Shown: positions 46,744 through 58,513 of the stretch, one piece after another
Numbering within the stretch: position 1 is the first letter of the stretch
How the letters are laid out: each line of letters starts with the position of its first letter
Origin: Neonectria sp. B-13
Taxonomy: Eukaryota > Ascomycota > Sordariomycetes > Hypocreales > Nectriaceae
DNA: 64,000 bases
Assembly: GCA_002682825.1 (NCBI GenBank)
Contig: NOKP01000006.1
Coordinates: forward strand, 1,240,001 to 1,304,000
Direction of reading: 5' to 3'
Notes under the pieces: generated by a model
What the model was told of the DNA's origin: nothing
Databases searched by the model: none
What the model saw: only the letters and a program-made list of their open reading frames with translations
Position numbers and translations under genes: made by a program

Positions 46744-49700
46744 ATGTTTCCTTATAGAATGGCCAAGAGGCCATCTCTCTTCCCTTCGCCATGGTTAAGC
46801 ACTCTCTTATTCACCACCGCCGCACTGGCGTATAATCTTCCGACCGGCATCTCAAACTTCATTCCTAGCTGCGCAGAGGAGTGCTTTATTTCCTTTCTAT
46901 ATGTCAGCTACGGCACCACAAGATGTGCCAATGACCCTACGCTGCAATGCCTATGTTCCCGTGTCGGTGCCACGGGCTTCACCCTCGGCGAGGGCGCTCT
47001 GCAGTGTATTATCGCGGAGAGGTCCATCGGGTTCTGTTCAGATATCGATGCAAGCGGTATGTTATGTCTCACGGCAGTTGTTTCTGCTTCAGAGCTGATG
47101 AGTTGATAGATACTGTGATTTACAATGCATATGGGATGTGCGACGACCAGGTTGATGCCGCTGAGCCTACCCACAAGACCATCACTGCGACTCTGGTCAT
47201 ACCTACGACCGGTGGAATCATCACATTCCCCCCAGTGAAGACAACCACGTCTACGCCGAGTACGTCCTTCACCACGCTGCCAACAACGTTGGTCATCGAA
47301 ACATCGTCCCCGCCTCCAGTCCCGACCACTCGATCATCATCCACGTTAAGGACAACCTTCTCGAGACGGACGACTTCTCGCACTTCAACGACTCTTGTTT
47401 CAGATACTATGATCTCCCTGCGACCAACGACAATCAGTACATCCTCAACAGCTACCGAGTCAACGACAGAGACCAGCACAAGCACAGGTGTAGCGGCGGG
47501 AGGTGGCAAAGGCAAAGGCGACGATGATGACAACGACAACTCTCTCAGCCGTGACCAGGTTGCTGGTATTTCCGTGGGCGTTCTCGCAGCCGCTGGCCTC
47601 GCAATCGGAGCCATTCTCCTGGCCAGATACTACCGTCGCAAGAAGTATCCCAATATGAAGACCGGCTTTCTCCCCATGCGCGATACTTGGGGCTACAAAG
47701 CCTCCCGCTCCGACAGCAACGGAACCAACTCTTGGGTTGCGCATCAGATGCCGCCCCCGCTGGATGGCTTCGCACCGCCTCCTGCACCGGTGTACAACCG
47801 CGCCAGCTACAAGCCCTCCTCAATCGGCCTGGCATTGTCGCCTGCCCACAGTCGGATCACAACCCAAACCTTGTCCCCCTTGAGGCGGATATCCAGGCTA
47901 CTCCCGGCCAAGCCCGTGTTGCCAGTCCTACCCTTGAACTTTTCAAAGAGGAAGTCTGCTCCCCCGCCCCAGGACAACGCCCCCCGACTGCCCCCTTTGC
48001 AAATCACCCCGTCGGCTTCCTTGGCCTCCATGGCCTCACCTGGAAGATCCAGGCCGCCGCCGCCAGCACCCCCGAAGTTGCAGATCCCGAACCCAGACGG
48101 CAACAACCTCATGGCACCGCCCTCATCGCACTACCAACGCGAGAGCACACTGACCGAGTTCGAAGATGATGAGCGGGCTTCGATGTCGGCTTCTGCCCAG
48201 GTCTGGAGGCCGCCAGCGACGCCGCTCTCGGCATCTACCTACTACGTCGCCGACCAGTACGGGAACTGGGTTCTCGGCAATGCCAAGAATGCCTCCCAAG
48301 CTCCGGAGCCCCAGACTGCTGTCCCGAAGCCCCCTCCCAAGGACAACGCCAATCCTCCACCTGCTGGCAACCTGAAGGCCAAGAACCAAGACTTCGTCTC
48401 CCCACTCTCATCCGACGACTCGAAGACATCTCTCGCGCCCCCCGCCGAGATCGTCTCAGCCAGATGGCAGGCCAGCGAGGCTGCCCAGAGGCCAATGGGT
48501 CCCCGTGCACAGCCGTATCCCAGCCCTCTTTTCTCGGCCCAGTCCAACTCGCGCCGTAACTCCAACCGCCGCTCACTCACCCGGAGCCTGACCCGGCCTC
48601 GTGCCACTTCCGGCAGCAGCGATGTCACCACTATCACCACCTCGTCCGAAGAGTCTAGCCTTGACCCGACGCCTCCGCTCGAACAGCAGGTCAACCTGTC
48701 GCCCGTTGCCGAGTCGCCTCACTCAAGTGGTCGGTCCCCAGTGGCGTACCCCAAGATTCCAACCAGAGACCCCAAGCGAATCAGCAGAGTCATGGCTCAG
48801 AACCTGAACAAGAGAACTGCACCTCCGCCTACAAGGCCGATGGTGTACTACCCCCCTGGCCAGCCAAGCCCAACGCTCGGCACGATGCAACCACCCTCCG
48901 GCCCCGGCATGGCGTCCACCTGGGCCCCGAAGGCCGGGAGAAAGCCCGCCGTCAACCCGGGCCTACCCCGGTCCGGCTCTCCCACGATGCGCGTCGTCGA
49001 GCCGTCTCCCGAGCCGGAGGAAGAGGAAGAGGAGCAGGGCCCGGTCCCTCCGCCTAAATCCCAAGCACCCCCCTTCTTCTTCGCCCCGCCATACCCCCAG
49101 CCCCTGAAGAGTGGCCTGCCCTCCAATCCCCGCAGCTTCGCCTCTGGCTCTGGGCAGCCACCCGTTCGACCCTACCGACCGTATCAACCACAGCAGCAGC
49201 AGCAGCAGCAGCAGCAACCTCAACGTCCATATCAAAATCCAGAGCAGCAGCAACAGCAATACCAATATCCTGGTCAACGCCAACAGCAGCAGCGACAACC
49301 TCAACCTCAATACCAATTCCAACAACAACGTTCCTATCAACATCAACAGTCGCAACAGCAGCAACAACAGCAACAGAAGCAACAGCAGCAGCAACAGCAG
49401 CAGCAACAGCAGCAACAGCAACAACAGCCACCCCGCCATCCATATCAACAACAACAACACCAGCCGCACCAGCAACAGCAGCAACATGATCATTATCACC
49501 AGTGGCACCCTCTGCAACCTCCCCGAAATACCAATCCAGACTACAACCCACCCCCAGGGTCGGATCACTCCTCGTCTTCCTCCTCCCTGCTGGCCAAGCG
49601 CGTCGGCTCCGATCGCGCCGCGAATATGACTATCCCCACAGACCCATCTCGGGCGAAGTGGCGCCGCGAAGATGGTAGCTCCCAAGAGGCATCCACCCCG

Positions 49701-49787
49701 GGACGCGAACTTCCCTCTACACCGACTTGGTTGCCGCGGTTAACGCCCACACGGCGGGGACAGGATCTGTTCCTAAATGTGCAATGA
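46744..49787 (+). CDS. CFEM-like single-pass membrane protein with poly-Gln cytosolic tail
   Basis: Two exons, 46744-47056 and 47110-49787, encode 996 aa. A signal peptide (WLSTLLFTTAALA) is followed by eight cysteines at residues 43, 47, 61, 69, 71, 88, 98 and 115. The spacing is CFEM-like: CAEEC, then a CLC pair, and a last Cys after YNAYGM. Next comes a Ser/Thr-rich, probably O-glycosylated stalk. A membrane helix (VAGISVGVLAAAGLAIGAILLARYY, about residues 255-280) is followed by a stop-transfer YRRKK. The cytosolic tail of about 710 residues is Pro/Ser-rich and contains a Gln-rich tract at about residues 800-910. The layout suggests a wall- or surface-sensing receptor or anchor rather than a heme-binding GPI CFEM protein. 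A second Met at residue 6 is an alternative start. Signalling partners are unknown. Confidence 0.88.
49185..49440 (+). repeat. CAG/CAA tract encoding poly-Gln
   Basis: Mixed CAG and CAA codons encode several Gln runs separated by Pro, Tyr, Arg and His residues; the longest pure run is about 16 Gln. The CAA interruptions slow slippage. The tract lies in the predicted cytosolic tail of the CFEM-like protein. Confidence 0.9.
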
Positions 49788-50061
49788 GAAGAAACGACGG
49801 GTTGGCTATCTAACGAGCTCATTTGTCATCGATATCCATCTTCAGCGATCCAGTTGATTTTTCCTTTCCTTTCAAATTGTCTGTATAATAGTCACGCATT
49901 CAATATCTGTAATGAGCAACAGTATAGTATAGACTGAAGACCTGCTTCACAGGAATTGCTGGAGTTGGAAAAGAAACATTCTTGTATTCTATCATTTATT
50001 CTAGGTCAATTACTTGCATTGTCCTCACGTCTCGTGGCGGCTTCGGACCTCCCCTTCGGAT

Positions 50062-53000
50062 TTAATCATTTCCGTGGCCACTCGGACCGGCCTGTGGCTC
50101 ATCCTCGTTTTCTTCTTTCAAAACCTGGCCCCTGATGCGTTCCCCTTCGCCGAATTGCCGTTGTTGAGGGCCACTGAGTGCCGCCCCAAAGTTCAGCGTT
50201 TCTATTTCGAACTCTGGAGTTTGTTCGCTGCTCTGATCACTGCGACGGAGTCGATGAGAGTGCTTGCTTTTCCCACTTGTCATTGAGAACATGCCCTGAG
50301 CCCGTCGTAAGTCTTCCATGTGATCTTCCAGGGCTGCATCCAGGGCTTCGAGTCCCTGGTCCAAGGCAGATCGGTTGAGGTGCGCGCTCTCGTCGATGAG
50401 TTTGTTTTTTCTCCGAATATCCTGCCAGCGGGTCATGCACCCGAGCTCTAGCAAGTTCACTCGTCGGTTCTTGCCAACAGGATTGCCGATCATGACCGGG
50501 CGCCATGCCACTTCCTCCTCCATCAAAGCTCGCAAATCGTTGGGCATGGATGCACGACGTTGTGTAGACTTTCGGCGAGCTTGAGTGAGTCGCTCCATCT
50601 CTGCCGACTTTGAACGTGGTATGATGAGAACATTCTTGAATCGAATGAGTACCAGCAGTAATAACATGGTCAGGAGGAACAGAATGCTGGCTACCACGCC
50701 TGAAGTCACCCGTTGGCCAAGAGAACGCGTGATGTGGCCACCTAGTGCGGTTGCGCCCGCCGCGAGGATGAAGGCAAAGGTATGGATGATCGCAAAACCG
50801 GACGTTACCCGTGGGAATGAGGAGTAGTTTGTCTTCTTTTGGATCTGGCCAGATGCGTCTCGCTGCCGGCCGATCATCCCTGGGGAGAGGTCTGAAGTGT
50901 CGAAAGTCTCCATGATTATACCGTTGCATTCTGCAATCGCAAGACAAGAGAGGAATCCGATGCAAATTGCAAAGAATGTCGGGACCCCAAGACTCATCGG
51001 CGGACCAGAAGAAACGGCAGCGTAGCAGACGGCTCCCAGCGGCAGAGTGATGGTGAAAACAGTCCGCCGAAGGAGATGTGATGACCAAGCAAACTTTTGA
51101 TCAAGAGTCTCCCGACTGGAGTTGACTTTAGAATGCCGCGATCTCGAAAAGATGCTGGCTTTTTGGAATGGGATAGCAAGCAGAGCCCCTAGAGCCATAG
51201 AGGCAACATGAAGACCGACGTAAGGAGCTCGTAGGTGATAAAACCGGGAAGCCAAGGAACCTAACAAAATAATGACAAGGACAATCTGAGCGTAGATCCA
51301 AGCGACGTAAACAGCCATGATAGAGAAACCGGGCTGACGTAACATCTCGAGGGAGAGAAGAACTCCATGGTAAACCTCGTTGCCCCACCACTTTGGTCCC
51401 GTTTTGACTCGGTGCATCATGACCTCGCCGCGAGCAAGTCGTCGTGAGATGTCTTCACCTGTACGGACTTCGGCAACCGATCGGCGGTATGAGGACCGGC
51501 GGGCCTCAGGACAGATGACGTTGAGCAACAGTACTATCGCGATCAGTATAATACTGACATAGAACCCCCATGCAGGAGGGTGCTTGTCGATGATAGAGGC
51601 TCCTATAAGAAACCCAATGGCAAGAGAACCAACCCAGCACCAGGTCCAAATACCGAGCCAAACACCCATGCCGCCGCCATGTCTTCTCGCATCGAACTGG
51701 TCGACTACTTCTTGGTGAGGATTGCTGCTCATTAATGAGGCTCCGAAAAGGTCTGTCAGGATCGAGTGAAAGTTCATGCCTGCAAATCCAAGTGAGCAGC
51801 CCATTAATGTTCGCGAAGCAATTAGCAAGGCCCTCCATGAAGCGGTATGCGTTAACCTCGGGCTGTTGACTGCAAGTGCCTGCGGGAATAGGAGAGGCAT
51901 TGCAAGAATGAGGCTCGACATGATATATGGTTTTCGTCCGTGGAGTAGGGGCAGTGGCCAAAGAAAGAACGTTGGCAGCGCGAGGCCAAGAAAACAGCCT
52001 GTATTGCCATGGACCGTGACATGAGACTGATCAACAATATAGTACTGGATAGAAGGCACGAGGCCAGTGTAAATGCCGAGCAATATACCGATCAGAGCTG
52101 TACTCAGACAAGCGACAGCCGCGACGTACCTCTTGCGGACGGGCGACTAATCCCTCGCAATCGGTTGCCGCTTGTGTGATTTGGGAAGACTGAAGCCCTG
52201 GACATTCCGTAAACTGACATGCGACCTGCGACGGAGACTGATTCCGTGCTCAGAATGCATCTTTCGACCTGAATTATGGCGCTCAGGCAAAGCTTCTTGG
52301 CCGACAGGATTGCGACCTGCTGCTGAGTTATGAGGACCTACAGGTCGCCTTTTCACCGACTTGTCTCGCAAAGGGACCTCGTTGCCCAAATTTAACTCGA
52401 TGATCGTCGTATTGCTGGTCAAGCCCCCTTCTCGCGACTTTCCATCCCTTTGATCTTGGGCCGACACCTCTCTGCTCATAGGTTTCTTATGTGGCCTTTC
52501 TCCAAACTGTATGCTTGACTTCTGGCCAGGTATATCTGTCAATGTCTGCTCGGCAGATCGGAATACGCGTGATTGAGGGCGCGTTCGATAGTTATGGCTT
52601 CTATCTCGGAGATCTTCGTACTTCCCAGAGTACCTTTCAACAATATCAACCAGTCGTGGGCGCTCAGGAGGACCGGCGAACGTCGCGGCATGCTGCTTGT
52701 ACTTAGGCCTAACTGGCTCGTTCTGCTCTATTGTGTCGATTTCAGAGAGACCATCAGTACTCTCAAAACCACTTGGCGGTGATTCATCATCCAAAGAACT
52801 TCTGTCGATCTCTTTGTAATCTGGTCTATCGTAGCATTGAGAATGTAGACTGATGGACTGCTGCTTGTATCCACTACTGTTTGGGGATCCTGAGCGGTCA
52901 ACAACTTGAGATGCAAGCGTCAAAGCTTCGTTCAAAAGTCTCTCCAGATCGCTGACGGCACGTTTGAACGACATCCCATCTACCCTGGGATCAGATATGC

Positions 53001-55143
53001 CGGAGTAGGTTGACTTGCCCGTTGAGCGACGAGTGGCCCTGCTAGAGAATGGAGGTTCCGACGGGCACCGACTACCGCCTGGTGGCTTCGTAATCGACTT
53101 GATCCGTTTTGGAAACTCTGTAAACTTTGTACTGGAACTCGGAGGGGAATGGAGAAGCCCCTTTAGCCACTGGGTCGTGCGCTTATAATCTAGAACAGAA
53201 CCTAGAGACTGGCTTCGAGTTGAGAAATTTGGTAGGCTTTTTCGTCGGACGTTGCCGTTTTCAGCTCTCGATGACGTGTCCGAATCGAGTTCGAAATAAT
53301 GCTCACTCCGTCTAGACGTGTTGGAAGGCTTATTCTCAGGCGAAACTTGTTTTGATGCAATGCCTTGTGATAAGCCAGCGTGATCAGGCAGAGATGGAGT
53401 GCATTCCTGAATGACATGCTGTTCAACTCCGCGGTAGATCGGATGCAGAGCACATTCCCAGATTGCATGTCGATCTGTCTCCTGGCCTTGAGGACAATTA
53501 ATGCACTGTTCTGTTACCCCCATTTTGGTACCAGCACCAGCTTCTGCACCGAAAGGGTGGCAAAGATCCATCTCATGTTCTGTTGGGCCGATGTATGTGG
53601 GATAGGTGTCGCATGGTTGAGATAAATGGCCCCCAAACGGTTTCTAAGTCGCTGGGAATACATGGGATGATTGTGCCAGTTGCTCAAATCTCGGGTTCTG
53701 TGTGAATTCTTGAACATATTCATCGTGCTGCAGCCCTGTCACTCTCCGTATGTTGCCTTTTCCCTTGATTTTCAACGACTTGAGGCCTGTGGACCAGGAG
53801 TGAGCACGTGGTTGGTCCTTGGACGAATGGTCATGCCCGGTGTGTGACGCCATCTGGGGTTCTAAGAATTTAGATGAGTGCGTCTGAGGGAGGGGGGACT
53901 CTTTGTCGGCTGATGCGAATCGAACTCGAGCCCTGGAAATACGTCGAGGCTTCAAAGCCTGGCCGCTTTGTTGTTGATCAATTGGGTTACACTCAATTTT
54001 TTCAGTGCTCCATATGGTTTCGGTAGGCGCCTCTGCCTTTTTATTCTCAAACCTGAACTCGAGAGAGCTAATCAAAGGTTTGTTGGTGTTTTCGTCATCA
54101 AGGGGCGTCGAAGCAGTTGGCTCTCCTTCAAGGGGGTTGAATGGACCGACTTTGTTCACTGCACGGACTCTTAACTCAATCGAGTCCCGGCGACGGATCG
54201 GATAGTGGTTGAAAGCAGGGCCAACCTTGTCGGAGCGGCTGTGGCCCTTGTATCGAGCGATGGCGGCTCTATGATCCGTACTGTAGAGGGCCTCTTGGGA
54301 TAGAGTTTGATTATCCTGGGGGTCTCTCATGGAGAGGTCGACGGAGCTGGGTGAAATGCCTTCAGGCGGTGGCCATAATTGCTTCACCTGCTGCTCGGAA
54401 GTGCCATCATCGCAAACGCCAGTTGCACTTGACGAACTTTGAAGACGCTCGGAAGCATGTATGCCATGCAGGTTAAACGGAGATGAAGGCTGTATTCTAT
54501 CTGCCGTAGGTACAGATGGTGCGAATACTTCGTCTTCGGGCAAAATGGCTGGCGAAGATGTGTTTTTGATCGTCGACTTCCTCCCGGGTGCGAACAGTTC
54601 TTGGTTCTCATGTTGCACTCTCTCCTCTTGGATTTCGAGCAGTTTCATTTTCTCTGTGGAAGTCGGACTGAGTACCGGCGGTACGGGGAAGTCTTTGTCC
54701 ACAATTATGGGACTGCCGGCCGATGTCTTGAGAAGATGATGCCGGTGGCCTGTAGCTGGAATCGCAGAGGTTTCACAAGATACACCAGCCACTTCCACGT
54801 TGCTTCGGAGTATCGTGAGGGACGGTCGGGCACTTGGGGCTGGAGTGTGGTCAAAGTCACTAGCGTCTACCTCAACCTTCTCTTGGGGCTGGTGTGCCTG
54901 GGTGTGACTGAAGAAAGAAGAAAACATGTTGAGTCCTTTCTTCGCCAGTGGCGATGCGAGGGGAGATCTGCCGGTCTTGGAGTCGAGACTTTTAGGAGAC
55001 GGCGAGGCTATCCTGAGACTGCGAAGAACCTCAGCGGAGCGGTATCCTCGAAGCGCGGGCTGCTTGAAAGTAACCTGGGTGGTTGGCAATCGGACAGCTT
55101 CTGTTTCTGGAGTGAACGGCCGGGGAGGTCCACCATGAGACAT
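50062..55143 (-). CDS. MFS transporter with giant disordered N-terminus; frame contains two in-frame TAG codons
   Basis: One frame runs from ATG 55143 to the stop at 50062 (1694 codons) with just two internal stops, TAG at 53644-53646 (codon 500) and TAG at 52147-52149 (codon 999). Residues 1-999 are disordered and rich in Ser and Pro. The stretch after codon 500 (PCDTYPTYIGPTEHE, MDLCHPFGAEAG) reads like conserved protein. After codon 999 the MFS domain begins SPVRKRYVAAVACLST. It carries the family motif LLHGRKPYI in loop 2-3, RRHGGGMGVWLGIWTW, and about 12 membrane helices to residue 1480 or so. A hydrophilic C-tail follows. The first ATG inside the MFS part (51921) lies beyond helix 2, so no canonical start would make a whole transporter from the last segment alone. 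From memory, related fungal MFS proteins have Trp just before SPxRKRYVAT, so TAG replaces TGG. Substrate unknown. Alternatives: edited stop codons, nonsense alleles, sequencing error, or unusual introns. Confidence 0.75.
52133..52160 (-). other. Hairpin with TAG (codon 999) in its loop
   Basis: On the transcript strand the stems TTGCG/CGCAA (5 bp) and GGG/CCC (3 bp) enclose the 8-nt loop ATTAGTCG. A 1x3 internal loop separates the stems. The adenosine of the stop codon TAG is in the loop, with U on its 5' side. Pairing was drawn by eye, with no folding energy calculated. Confidence 0.5.
53632..53656 (-). other. Hairpin with TAG (codon 500) in its loop
   Basis: On the transcript strand CCCAGCG pairs with CGTTTGGG (7 bp with one bulged U and one G-U pair) around the 10-nt loop ACTTAGAAAC. 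The stop-codon adenosine is in the loop, with U on its 5' side. Drawn by eye. Confidence 0.5.
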
Positions 55144-58100
55144 GAGGATTATGTTAAGAGAGGCATGTGGTTCCGGACGATTGTGTTTGGTAGATAATTA
55201 TATCAAGTGACTATGGAGAAGGGTGGTGGCTAGTAGGTTTCGGGACGGAGGGATGATGAGTACAGGAAGAGAGAAGAGGGATGGAGGATGGGGATGATGT
55301 TGGGATGGGGGGGTAGGTTAGACAATGATGTCGAAATTGGGCAGAGTTTGTTTATTCCGGGTCTTTTGAAAGTGGAAAGTGCTCTACTGTGGAAACTGGG
55401 TAGGGACTTAGAAGCTGCCTCCTGCCTCAGGTTCTAATGTGCTGTTTGGTCGCCAACCTAAGTATTATGGCAGGAGCTTTCTCATACAATTATTTCTCTA
55501 CCTCAGGCACAGCGGATATATTGGTAAGACTCGTTTAAGTGAGGCCATTTAGGTACTTACCCGTACCGAGGATAGGTATGATTCAATTGGGCATGGAGAT
55601 TTTGTCTTGCAGCCGTGCTGTTCTGAGCTGGTTGATGAAACGTCAACCTGCATCAGTAGTCCGTTTCCCCGAAAGTCTTACCCAACTACCACGTCAATTA
55701 GAACCGCACCCCCAACGCAGCACGATTCAGCCCTACACGCCCAAAGGAGCCTAGCCACAAGAGCCATCAAAGCAGACTTTTGCCACAAGAAGCGGTTTCC
55801 CCCCTGTGTTTCTAACCCCGAAACATATTCTCACATCATCAGTGCAAACCTACCTACCCTGCGACTCCTCCACTAAATTGATTAGCTGGGACTTGGGAAG
55901 CGCTTCGGCCCCCATTTTCAAGCAAACCCCAGGCGCAGCATTTGCGCGCTTGTGCTGGGCTTACTCTTTGCCTAATATTCCGGCCGAGAGGGCGTGATTT
56001 AGGGATATCCGTCCCCCCCACGAGACCAATGACCATTCACGGCTAGCCGAGACATGTCAAGTAGTGGTCGCATGGCTTGGGTTTTTTGGTTTGTGCTGAT
56101 GCTCACGACATCCCTTCGCACAGCAACTCCTCGACCCATATTTTCCTGCAGATCCCGAGATCGAAACAAATACCACCCTCCCACTCCCAAAAAGGCCACT
56201 CGCCATTCAACCTGTGACAGGACCCGGAGCCATGGCAAGCACCCTAACTGGTCCTAAACCCCCCGGTCGCCCCTTTGCTGCACCGCGTCAGTCGCCTAAT
56301 CATGGAGGGTGGGGCGCGTCTAATCCTTCGCCCGCAAATCACACTACGGCTGAACGAAGGCTGGTACCGGCCCAGTACTGTGGTTCCGCTCATCGACTCG
56401 GCTGTTCCCCCTTGGCCGGATCGGGGAAGCCTGCCAGCCTCCCACCCTATTAATAGCACTAGCAGCAATGTGCATCTGCTCTTTCAAGGTTCTGACTTTC
56501 CACCACCGAAACTAGAGTGAGACGCCTTTCCCGGGGGATGCATGTGGTGCTGCAAGGCTGTGGGTTCCCGTCTGTCTGCCTTGCCAGCCCGCTGCCCGCC
56601 GACCCTAAAGACTGGCGTCAGATGAGGCCTCCTCACTGGCAAGGTCAGGTAGTCAGGTACTGGCAGGAATGGTGTGCAATCACTCTCGACGGCGTTACAC
56701 CAATGCTGCAAACCAACCCAAAATAACTTGAGGCCGAGGGGCTTCGGTCACAGTCACGTTCCACGCCGATTGACAAGTTGACGGCCCCACCCCTGTCCGT
56801 TCCCCTCGGATTCTGGTCGGTGGCCAACCACTTACCCGTAGCCCACGTGCTACGGCCCACGGGAGACCAAGCAAGCCAGCAGGGAAGCTCGGACGGTGAC
56901 CTCTTTGGTCCACTTTTAATGACGATCGTCAACGACAAGTTACAACATGGCTTCGACATAGTCTTGACGCTATGTTAATCACATGCTGTGCAACTCGGCC
57001 AAGACTCCGACAAGCTTCACGGGAGAACACGAACACAAAAAGGTTCAAGGTGTGACAGAAAACGAGATATGTTTCTATTTCAATCGTCTAGTAACGACCA
57101 GCGTTCTAATCCTGCCATAATCTTCTGCGTTGTGGTTTGGGGGCCCCTCCCGTTGACGGGGCCGACTGCTGCCTGCACAGTCTATGCCTGGTTGATATAG
57201 TACAACATCTTTCCAAATGTGTAAGAGGGAGACGAATGCTGAAAAGGAAAAAAAGCAAGGAAAAAAAGCCCAAAAGTAAACAAAATAAAAACCAATGTCG
57301 AGAGGTGCGTAACATCCAACCAGTGCATGTGTAGCTCCTCATCCATCAACAAAATCAAATGCAGCATCTGCAAGGAGATGACCAAAAGCATTACAGTTCC
57401 AATACGAAATCCCAACGCCTGGTATATATCCGCCGTCCCTAGTGCATGTAGGCTGCCTCGTATCAAATGAGGCATCTGAGAAGAAAAGAAAAAAACGAAC
57501 CCACCCAAGGCGGAGATCGGGGTTGGGGGCCAATGCCCAGTGAGGTGCCCTGATCCCATCGTGCGAGTTCAAGCTCGAGAATCCGAGAAGGAAAAAGCTC
57601 AGAAGATGCCGTGAGGCAATCAGCAATGCTGATTAGAATGTAAACCGGTGACCGTGTTTTCCGTCGTGTAAGCGCATCGCATGTTTTTCCAAATCCAGGT
57701 AACAAACGAGCCCTGCCCAAATCCAGCGCTATGCAAATAACCCACTGAAATGCCGAGATAAGAGTGCTCTGAAGACGGGAATGAAAATGAAAAATGCAAC
57801 AAAATTGAGCAGAGGCCAAGCCATGCAAAAATAGAAGGCCGTATCATGGAGAGGAGGTGGCCCGACCGGAGGGGCAAAGTGGTCGTCGGAGCCCTACTCC
57901 GTCCGTCTAGGTGTCGAGAAGGGGCGTTGAATCGTGATTCCATTCACGTAAAGATCGTAATCTCATTCTCGTGTCTTCGGTAGCGTCGTTACGAGTTTCA
58001 TGGCAAGAGAGTATGGCAAGCCAAAATGCTTGCCGAGAAGGAGTGATGAAGACCGAGAAGGATAAGGGTCCAAAGGACTGAGATGCGGCCGCGAGGCACC

Positions 58101-58279
58101 GCTAGTCACCGGATCGTTCCCAAAACAAGGGGACGGGTCCGGCGGTCGTGGGCCAGGAGCATTGCGGAGAGTTGCGACGGGTTGAATGACCAGAGATAGG
58201 AGATCCAATCACTGAATACAAACATGGCAAGTCGCGAGGAGAGCCATGACTGGCAGCCAGTTACCGAAGACAAGACTCT
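55144..58279. other. 3.1-kb intergenic region, no gene seen
   Basis: The left part is the upstream region of the MFS gene. The right part (about 57200-58279) should be the 3' region of the small Cys-rich gene and has A-rich stretches near 57240-57300. Short frames in this interval lack recognisable protein features. Confidence 0.5.
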
Positions 58280-58513
58280 TCATCGATAATTTGAAGAGCT
58301 GGAGTGGCCAGTGTAGTAGGTAGAGTCTGGGTAGCTGGACTGGGAGGCATACTGGGCGGCATGGCCGGAGTGTGCGCTGCAGGCGTAGCCAACGAAGATT
58401 TGTCGTTCCTCAACGTAGTGACCAGGACGGCCATATGCCGCACACCGGTCAACGGCGTGCTGGTAGTAGAGGCAGCGGCAGGCTGAGTAGAGTTCGACCA
58501 ACTGATAACACAT
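58280..58513 (-). CDS. Small conserved Cys-rich fungal protein
   Basis: A single exon of 77 aa. The N-terminal half, MCYQLVELYSACRCLYYQ then HAVDRCAAYGRPGH and IFVGYACSAH, matches from memory a small protein that is strongly conserved across Pezizomycotina. Four cysteines and two or three histidines (C2, C12, C14, C24, with C45 and nearby His) could bind zinc. The C-terminal half is Ser/Tyr/His-rich and low in complexity, as expected for homologues that vary there. There is no signal peptide or membrane segment. Function is unknown. The gene stands alone between two long gene-free intervals, and its leader probably covers several hundred bases to the right. Confidence 0.75.
   Translation of the reverse strand: MCYQLVELYSACRCLYYQHAVDRCAAYGRPGHYVEERQIFVGYACSAHSGHAAQYASQSSYPDSTYYTGHSSSSNYR

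Noticed and set aside
52147..53646. Introns hiding the two TAG codons of the MFS gene
   Set aside because: At the first TAG the only plausible pair is a GTGACA donor with a CTTAG acceptor (99 nt), but it lacks a CTNAC branch site and would remove sequence that reads as protein. At the second TAG no GTRNGT donor or branch site lies within about 110 nt upstream. I keep this as a weak alternative only.
50062..55143. Three separate genes
   Set aside because: All three frames share one phase, the joining segments are open and protein-like, and the last segment has no ATG before its second membrane helix.
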